From Trichosporon coremiiforme (Eukaryota; Basidiomycota; Tremellomycetes; Trichosporonales; Trichosporonaceae), in contig BCJJ01000026.1 in NCBI GenBank assembly GCA_039545355.1, forward strand, positions 434,001-498,000: 64,000 nt of DNA, given 5' to 3'. How positions within the stretch are numbered: the first letter of the stretch is position 1; each line of letters starts with the position of its first letter. The translations under genes and the position numbers were made by a program. Positions 56,805 to 64,000 of the stretch are shown here, one piece after another. A model generated the notes under the pieces. That model did no database searches. It was not told the DNA's origin and saw only the letters and a list, made by a program, of their open reading frames with translations.

Positions 56805-59643
56805 ATGTGAGCTCAAATGCTCCCACCTCCAGCTGACGTTCACCAGGTCTGAGTCGTCGTCGTCGCGACCGGAGTCCCCCGCGGGGCCGCCGAAACGCAT
56901 TGTCTCCGGCTCGCTGAAGGATCGCATCGCCAAATTCAACAACGCGGGCTCATCGCCTCTCCTTCCAAACAATGATGGCTCCCATCCACATTCGTCCACG
57001 CACACATCGTATGCTCGCGGTGGGCTAATCGGCAACCGGTTGCCATCCCTAGACCCCAAGTCTGCTGGTATTGTCGGCAGTCCTGGCTTCCGCCGCGTCT
57101 CAGAAGGCAAGGGCATCATCGGAAACCGCATTCCTAGCAGCGGTGCGAGCGTCTCGAGCACTGGCTCAGCGCCCGGATCGGTTGCTGGTAACAGAGTGCC
57201 CGGCGCATCAGGCCGATCTGTGCGAAGCGCGTCACCAGCTGGCTCCGCAACTTCGTCCGTCGCATCTGCATCTGCATCCGCCGCTTCTGGAACGCTGGAT
57301 TCGGCTTCCGTCGGCACATCAATGTCTTCCTCGCCAGCCACTTCACCGGGAGGGGGGTTCATGCCCCCGCAGCTGCTGGTGTCAACCCTCCCTGACGGCC
57401 ATGAGCCTGGAACGATGACGCCCTCGTCCACGCGAGCTGAGGCTGGTGAGGAAGCCATCTCCATGCCTAGCACACCGGTGCCAACAGCCTCGTCCGAGCT
57501 ACCGCCGCCGGACTACGATCTTGTCCCTGGGAATCTCAAACTCGCTGCTGGGGACGCTCGAGCCGGAGATGCCCGGAGCGTTTCGTCCGCCATGTCCGTT
57601 TCCAGTTCGCTCGTCTCTCAGTACGACCCGGCGTCGGAGGAAGGACGCGAGGAAGGCGAGCGCCCAACTAATCTCAAGGACGTCAGTGAGGTTAGCACCC
57701 CCACTGGCACCCCTCGTCAGGCTTTACGCCAACTAGACAACGATAGCGTCGCCGGATCCTCTCGTGGAGCACCTAGTGCCCCGCCTAGCGATACCGGGGA
57801 CGTCGCCGAATTGCAAGACAAACTTGACACGCTGAACGTGGGTTCTGCGGGAACTGAGAGCAAGGATGAGCCCGTGGCCGCCGAGGATGAGAAAGACACG
57901 CCACCGACCGCCAAAATCACCCCTGCGTCGATTGACAAGGAGCCCCCTTCGCCTCTTGCAGAACAGATCACGCCCAATGCGACAGCCGATAACGCTCCCA
58001 TTGACTCGAAGTCTACTTTCGTCCCGGTCCCAGAGCCTGTACCTACAGCTGGCAGCCAGGCGGAAGCTTTGGAGGATCTGGCGAAGCGAGCGGACCAAGC
58101 CGCCGATAAGCTGAAGTCCGAAGCAGAGGGGAAGTCGACTGCCACCCCGGGGAAAGCAACCAACGACATCGAGGTCATCAAGGATGACGATAAGGCTGAC
58201 AAGTCCGACCGTGATGCAACCCCGGAGGCACCGAAGGTCGCCATCTCGCCTGCCCCCGAGACCGACGAGGCTCCTGGCTCCTCCGAGGCTGTCGGGCGTC
58301 GAAGCGAGGACACAATCATGCCCTCCGCTTCTCTGAGTAATCTATCGACGTCTCCGAGCCAGGACGACGTCGCGTCCACCCCGATCGCGACCCCCAAGGA
58401 CAAAGATTCATCCGATACTCCTTCTGTCATTGACCTCAGCAGCAGCCCTAGATTGAGCTCTGCCGACCGCGACTCGACGCCCGTCCCTCGCGAACCGACG
58501 AATCCTCAGAGCGTCCTGCACCAAAACTCGGACCTGGTCAGTATGATTGCTGCTCCATCCGAGCGTCCTTTCTCTGATGACTTAAGCCAGTCGCAGATCG
58601 ACACCTTTGAGGACGAAATGTCCAACAGAAGCAGTATGCCTCCTGCTCGGGCTTCTTCCGAGCTCGAGTTCCGCTACGAGGACCTGCACGAGCGCTTCGG
58701 CCCTGATGGATCTAAGACCAACCCCAACCCCAACTCTTCACATTCGTTCACCCCCGCTGCGGCGGGCGGAGCAGCGCTGGCGGCCGCAGCCGCCACTTCT
58801 GACTTTCGTGGCTCTTCGTCGAAAATTGAGCAATCGAACAACCCGCTTGGCAATGTGGCTTCGTCGGCAGTCGACGAGAATGGTTTTCCCGCCGTCCCCG
58901 CCACCGAATTGAAGACGAAGTCGCCTATGCAAGTCCACATTGAGCCTTCGCCTTTCGGGCCGATCAGTGACGATGACGTTCCGGAAGACAAGCCGGAGCC
59001 GACGAAACCAGCCCGACCCGAGTCTGGCACGCTTGGCTCCGGTCTTACTGCGCCTGTCTTGACGTTCGAAACGGTGAAGGAGCCGGCAACCGACCGTCGC
59101 ACACCGGACTTCCCTGATGCTCCCAACAACACTCTTCCGAATACGCCAGGAATGGTCACTCCTGTGCGGTCCTCGACCCCAAACGCGAGCGCAGCAATGT
59201 CGAGCGTTTCGCCGAAAGTGTTCCCGCAAGTCCCAGATGAGGAGCACCCCTACGTCGGCGTCCACATCTCTCCTCAGGCGAAGAGCGCCGCCAGCCAGCT
59301 GAACCCGAAGACTCCGTTCCCGAGCGCGCCAGACGGTGGGACACCCCGCAGTGAGGCAGCTTCAGCGAGGACGCCTTCCTTGCATGGCAGTCCGTCGAAA
59401 GGGTCTTCTGACGGCAGCACTCGCTCCCTCGGGGTCGGCTCCAGAGGGCCTAAACGCTTGAGCTACCGACCACCCGAGCTCGATGACGAGGATCCGGGGG
59501 ACTTCGAGGGCGGGGGCTGGGCTGTCGTGACGAAGTGGGAGCCGTGGAGGGGCAGCCCTCCCAGCGACCGTCCGAGTCGACAGAACAGCCTCGGACCTGG
59601 TCTGCGAGAAGACGTGCCTCCGCCCGTACCGCCAAAGGATTAG
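56805..59643 (+). CDS. Ser/Pro/Ala-rich protein of unknown function (932 aa), start codon split by an intron
   Basis: Two exons, 56805-56806 (AT) and 56847-59643, whose joining makes ATG TCT GAG; without the intron the long frame has no ATG near its 5' end. The intron (GTGAGC...CTGAC...CCAG, 40 nt) has good signals. I do not recognise the family firmly. Near the N-terminus a short motif recurs: SGSLKDRIAKFN, then GLIGNRLPSLDPK and GIIGNRIPS. The long middle is acidic, Ser/Thr/Pro/Ala-rich and disordered. The C-terminus is more ordered (DFEGGGWAVVTKWEPWRG) and ends PPPVPPKD, a typical SH3-binding proline motif. The combination recalls fungal cortical-patch regulators such as Aim21, but this is speculative. 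A link to the myosin-I SH3 domain would be testable. Confidence 0.8.
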
Positions 59644-60726
59644 TGGCTCTTGTCGGGATCGAGGCGGCTGAGCGCTATCAGTGCGAAGAGTAGCCCGTCG
59701 TGAGACTTGATCGACGCGATGTGTTCTTTCTGAGAATTATCTGCTGTATGGAGAGTAGCTTTGTTCACGTATTCGTAGCTTGGTCGTCGACTCCCCGCGG
59801 GCGACGAAGCGACCACAGCACCCCACCCTGTATAACATAACCATGCAAAGATTTGTGAAAGCCAAGCGTTATAAGTTAACCTCCACCCGGGACCTGCCTT
59901 GGCGTGCGGGGCGCCATGGAAGTGGAGGCGCAAACTTGGTGCGGGAACGGCGAGATGGGCGTCCTGTTCGGCGCCCTGCAGTGAAGACATCGAAAGGCAT
60001 GATAACGGGGAGAAAGACCGAAAAGATACCGAGCGATTTCCAACATTGGTGCGCTATGGCGCAGAGATGGAGGGCAGAGATGGTCCGGGTGTGTGGAATA
60101 CAGGGTTGGGGAGAGGTGGGCAAGTCGGCGGTGAGCGACGACCGAAGGGGAGGAACCAACAGGCTGTCGCTATCCGGCATGTCGGTGACGATCCCTTCGC
60201 TAACCTCCACTTGGAAGGTGTGGTGCCCAGCGTCACCTCCACACTGTGAGCGAGTGAGCGGCGTGTTCTCCATGGCCCTCCACACGGCTGAAAATCCGTT
60301 TCGGACGGCCAGCTGGGTGAGCCTTGGGCGGAGTGCGTGCCGAAGAACCGAAGCGGCGGTGGAGGTCCCAGATTGTCTTCCACCAGGCAGACGGCGGCAG
60401 TTGCCGGGTATGCCTCCTCACCGCGCGTAGCCGACATGCCGGCAATAGGTCGGATCAGATTGGCCGCGTACCCGGGGAGATTCTCCGCAGGCCCGCCGCT
60501 TGCACCTGGGTGAGAGCTGGTATCAGATCAGCCCCCGCATGCCCAGCCAAGCCAGCCAACAAGGGCACACTCAGATCACACCAGCGCACCCAGAGTACCC
60601 AGAGCCGCCGCAGTCAGCCGACCGAAGCCGCCTCGGCACCACAGACATTAATATTGTCCCTCCCTCCATTTCCGCCCGCTTCTGCCTTCCTCCAACTCCC
60701 CCTACACCCCTTCAACACCCACCAAA
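59644..60726. other. Intergenic, promoter of the lactate dehydrogenase gene
   Basis: About 1.1 kb. A 216-codon plus-strand frame at 59780-60430 has a translation without motifs and is opposed by equally long antisense frames, so I do not annotate it. C/T-rich sequence lies just before the start at 60727. Confidence 0.45.
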
Positions 60727-62784
60727 ATGACCAAGACCGTCGACGCTAAGGAGGTTGCCAAGCACAACTCGCCCGAAAATGTAAGCCAGCGTGCAGGAGT
60801 GTCAGCTAACAGGTGCAGGGAGTCTGGATCGTGGTTCACGGTTAGTAGCAGTGGACCTGGCAGCGAGAAAGGCAGACGCACCGCCGTGTCTTGACTCAAG
60901 CTAGAGGGGGTGCAGAGTATCATAGCTAACAGTCAGGCCATGTCTACGATGTGACCGACTTCGTCGATGTGAGTAGCTCTTCTCGCTTCACGAGGTACCT
61001 CTGTCCGCGGAGCTTTGAGGAGAAGATTCAGAAAAGAACAGGGACGCAAGCTGACGGGCAGGAGCACCCTGGTGGCGCCGAGATCATCCTTCAGTACGCC
61101 GGCAAGGATGCGACTGAGGAGTATGACGTGAGTGTTCCCCGGCCTTTGAAGAGCTCGCTGTTGCGGTTGTGTCTTCCTTCGACCTGCGCTAGCCGCGCCG
61201 TCTGCACAAATTAATTAGCCGAGAGTCCCCACAACTGGCAACAGCCTCGCAACAGCCTCGCAGAAGCTTGCACGGGTGCAGAACAGTAGCTAACTCACAG
61301 CCCATCCACCCGCCTGAGGCCATCAAGGAGAACCTCGACCCGTCGAAGCACCTCGGTAAGCTCGTCGGCGAGCTCCCGGAGGAGAAGAAGGAGGCCGCCT
61401 CGGCTCCCGCCGCTGCCCCTGCGCCGGCCCAGAACCAGGTTGTCGCCGCCGCCCCCGAGCCGTTCGAGAAGCCCCCTCTCGACCAGATCCTCTCGCTCCA
61501 CGACTTCGAGGCCGTGGCGCGCGCTACTATGAACCGCAGGGCTTGGAACTACTACTCGTCTGGTGCTGATGACGAGATCACCATGGTAAGTGGGGCTGCA
61601 GCTGTACGCCGATATCTCGGAGTAGCTGGACATCGGCTACACATTGTATGATCTTGAGGCTAACGTTCAGCGCGAGAACTACAACGCTTACCAGCGCGTC
61701 TGGTTCCGCCCGCGTGTGCTCCGCAACGTCGGCACGGTCGACTACTCGTCTAAGATTCTTGGCTTCCCTACCTCGATGCCCATCTACATCACCGCCACTG
61801 CCCTTGGAAAGCTCGGCCACAAGGACGGCGAGGTCAACCTCACCAAGGCTGCTCACAAGCACAACGTCATCCAGATGGTAAGCTACCCACCTTGGGCTGT
61901 CGAGCTGACATCAGATCCCTACCCTTGCCTCGTGCGGATTTGACGAGATGGTCGATGCCGCTGCTCCCGGACAGGTTCAGTTCCTCCAGCTTTACGTCAA
62001 CTCGGACCGTGCTCGTACAAAGAAGATCATCGCTCACGCCGCTGAGCGCGGTGTCAAGGCTCTCTTCATCACCGTCGACGCTCCCCAGCTCGGCCGCCGT
62101 GAGAAGGACATGAGGACGAAGTTCGAGGGAGCTGCTTCGAGCCAGCAGACCAAGGGCGGTGACAAGTTCAACCGCAACGAGGGTGCCGCCCGTGCTATCT
62201 CGTCGTTCATCGACCCCGCTCTCGCCTGGGAGCACATTCCGGAGCTCATCGAGGCTTCGGGCGACATGAAGATCATCCTCAAGGGTGTTCAGTGCTGGGA
62301 GGACGCCGTCATGGCCGCCGAGGCCGGTGTCGACGGTATCGTTCTCTCGAACCACGGTGGTCGCCAGCTCGACTTCGCTCCTTCCCCCATCACCATCCTT
62401 CCCGAGGTCATGTCGGCGCTCAAGACCCGCGGCCTCATTGAGCGCCCCGGCCGCGCCAAGTTCGAGGTCTACGTCGACGGCGGTGTCCGTCGTGCAACCG
62501 ATGTGCTCAAGGCCGTCGCCCTCGGTGCCACCGCTGTCGGTATCGGCCGACCGTTCCTGTACGCCATGTCGGCGTACGACGGTGTCCCGGGTGTCGACCG
62601 CGCGCTCCAGATCCTCAAGGACGAGTTCGAGATGAACATGCGCCTCATCGGCGCCCCGACGCTCGCCGACGTCACCGAGAACATGGTCGACACGCGCGCG
62701 CTCGCCTACCCCGCCCCGGGCAACACGGTCTACTCGTACAACTACGAGCAGATGCACCCGGTCGGGTACAAGGCCAAGCTGTAA
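60727..62784 (+). CDS. CYB2: Flavocytochrome b2 (L-lactate:cytochrome c oxidoreductase)
   Basis: Seven exons (60727-60780, 60819-60840, 60937-60968, 61062-61127, 61301-61585, 61671-61877, 61915-62784) encode 511 aa. The N-terminal cytochrome b5 domain has HVYDVTDFVD, the heme ligand in EHPGGAE and the second His in IHPPEAI. An Ala/Pro-rich linker leads to an FMN-dependent alpha-hydroxyacid dehydrogenase barrel with YYSSGADDE, the substrate Tyr in FLQLYVN, the catalytic His and Arg in LSNHGGRQLD, and VDGGVRRATD binding the FMN phosphate. It oxidises L-lactate to pyruvate and passes electrons through heme to cytochrome c. Yeast Cyb2 has an 80-residue bipartite presequence; here the chain starts almost directly with the b5 domain, with no visible targeting signal, so its location is open. 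Confidence 0.94.
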
Positions 62785-62889
62785 AGAGTGTAATGTTAGA
62801 AGATAATCTATAGTGCTATCGTGTCATCCGGGGTCTGCTTAGAGTGAATGCATATCTTGTTGTCTCCTAATCTGCTACTCGTACGGGCC

Positions 62890-64000
62890 TTAGCCGTAGT
62901 AGTAGTGTCCTCCGCTGGCGCCAGGCTGTCCGGACTGTCGGAGCTGACCAGGCTGACCTGGTTGCTGGTGGGAGGGACCAGGCGACGACCCGCCATACAT
63001 GTGCGGGTTCATGCCCATGGCCATGTTGACGTTCATGTTGTTCATGTTCATGTGGCCATAGTCGCCCATGTCCATATCCATGTTCCCGAGCCCCATGCCG
63101 GCCATCGCCTGCTGCATCGCCATCTGCTGCATCTGCAGCGGGTTGAACCCTCCGCCGGCGTCCAGCATCATCGGGTTCAGCATCGGCGCCTGCAGATGCG
63201 GCGAGCCAGGCATCATACCCATCCCGGTTGCGCCCATGCCACCCATGCCGCTGGCTCCCATTCCCATCCCGCCTCCCATCTGCATACCACCGCCCATGGC
63301 CATCATGGGATTAAAGGGCATCTGGCCCATACCCATCTGGCCCATCCCTCCGCCCATACCCATGCCCATCTGGCCCATATTCTGGCCGGGCTGGCCGGGC
63401 TGACCAGGCTGGCCCATGTTCATCCCGCCTATGCCCATCTGCACCATGGGGTTGACGCCCATCTGCGCCATCTGCATCTGGGCCATCTGCGGACCCATGC
63501 CCGCCAGCATCTGCTGCTGCAGCATCGCCTCCATCACGTTGTGATCCGTCAGGGCACCCATGCGCATGACGCCGGCGCCACGCGGAGGGCCATGGTGCTG
63601 CTGGTGGTTGTGGTGGGGTTGGTTATTGTATCGAGGTTGCTGCTGCTGCCGGCGCGGGCCGGGCGTACGACGCTGAGGCGACTTGGGGCGCAGAGCGTCG
63701 ATCTCGGCACTGAAGGGCACGACGGGCTTGCCCTCGTCTTTGCTCGGTAAGAGGGAGGGGTAGGTGCTGGAGTCGAAGGGCTCGGCGTCGGCGTCGGCGT
63801 CCTGGGCAGGGTTCAGCTGCGCGCTGACCCAACCCCGGCGCGGCTTCGAGCCGAAGAGCTCCAGACGGCGTGCACCGAGACAGAAGTTCTCGATCAGAGT
63901 GTAGAGGTAGGGCGGCGTACGTTCTTCCCCGTCTCCATCTGATGTCAGCTACAGCGCGGACCTTCCAGAGAGAGCTGAGGAACTCACCTTCTGACTCCCA
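62890..64000 (-). CDS. MT-A70 family protein (Kar4/Ime4/Mettl14-type), C-terminal part with Met/Gly/Gln-rich tail; 5' end beyond window
   Basis: The window edge cuts the gene. The last 13 bases are the end of an exon (TGG GAG TCA GAA G); a 49-nt intron follows and the final exon runs 63938-62890, giving 353 visible aa. The start WESEDGDGEERTPPYLY and then LIENFCLGARRLELFG and RRGWVS match the C-terminal end of the MT-A70 methyltransferase domain, close to Kar4 and Mettl14. The catalytic DPPW or its degenerate form would lie outside the window, so activity cannot be judged. Some 300 residues of low-complexity sequence follow, very rich in Met, Gly, Gln, Pro and His, with QQQQQ and many GMGxM units. 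MT-A70 proteins write mRNA m6A; Kar4 serves in mating and meiosis in yeast. Its stop is about 105 bases from that of CYB2 (convergent). Confidence 0.82.

Noticed and set aside
59780..60430. Plus-strand 216-codon frame upstream of CYB2
   Set aside because: No motifs, no splice continuation, and antisense frames of similar length and quality overlap it.
60811..60818. Alternative acceptor AACAG six bases upstream in CYB2 intron 1
   Set aside because: It also keeps the frame (adds Val-Gln) but overlaps the branch site CTAAC, leaving no room for normal splicing.
62848..63750. Plus-strand 300-codon frame rich in His, Val and Ala
   Set aside because: It is the exact antisense of the Met/Gly/Gln-rich tail of the MT-A70 gene; the composition is a mirror of that low-complexity sequence.
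1..64000. tRNA genes
   Set aside because: I scanned by eye for B-box-like GGTTCGA and its complement; the hits found fall in exons or lack a cloverleaf. A covariance-model search would be decisive.

Overview
The window is nuclear DNA of a GC-rich, intron-rich fungus, most likely a basidiomycete yeast of the Tremellomycetes (Cryptococcus/Trichosporon side). The evidence is compact genes with short spliceosomal introns (donors mostly GTGAGT or GTAAGT, a CTAAC/CTGAC branch site only a few bases before the acceptor) and fungal protein families such as a Tsp2-type tetraspanin, Ypk1 kinase, class I myosin with SH3 domain, flavocytochrome b2 and Uso1. The genus is inferred, not proven. No transposon, CRISPR array, tRNA, rRNA or prokaryotic-style operon was seen.

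Layout. 0-5.7 kb: the 3' end of an Oxa1/Cox18-like membrane insertase gene, a small GFA-type zinc protein, an unrecognised coiled-coil gene and 2.5 kb without a clear gene. 5.7-14 kb: tetraspanin, a Rossmann-fold enoyl-reductase-like MDR protein, KEOPS subunit Pcc1 divergent from the NEDD8 E2 Ubc12, Tam41 divergent from an SR-rich SAP18. 14-23 kb: Ypk1-type AGC kinase, a tiny twin-CX9C mitochondrial protein, an Erd1-like EXS-domain membrane protein, and the CCR4-NOT deadenylase Pop2/Caf1. 23-35 kb: myosin-I, a long-chain acyl-CoA synthetase, a 3.3 kb gene-poor stretch, and a mitochondrial quinone-oxidoreductase-like MDR protein. 35-46 kb: the meiotic helicase Mer3/Hfm1 in 17 exons, an Fbxo9/Hrt3-type F-box protein divergent from Mediator Med10, a mitoribosomal mL40-like protein divergent from a MAPEG protein. 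46-64 kb: a 984-aa disordered orphan, the golgin Uso1/p115, a probable Nnf1-type kinetochore protein, a 932-aa Ser/Pro-rich orphan whose start codon is split by an intron, flavocytochrome b2 (L-lactate dehydrogenase), and the C-terminal part of an MT-A70 (Kar4/Ime4/Mettl14-type) protein running off the right edge.

The genes are a mixture of housekeeping and trafficking functions and do not form a pathway cluster. Some themes recur: mitochondria (insertase, Tam41, CX9C protein, mL40, MDR protein), secretory pathway (Erd1-like, Uso1), cortical actin (Myo1), and chromatin/RNA control (SAP18, Med10, Pop2, MT-A70). Several pairs are divergent with about 270-460 bp between start codons and probably share promoters. 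All gene models were built by hand from splice consensus and frame continuity; every intron choice keeps the frame, but none is supported by transcript data.

I did not find a convincing new multi-gene system. The most unusual signals are the splice architecture of MER3 (clustered AAG acceptors, many weak donors), a proline replacing the serine of helicase motif III in that gene, start codons interrupted by or abutting introns, and several orphan proteins.
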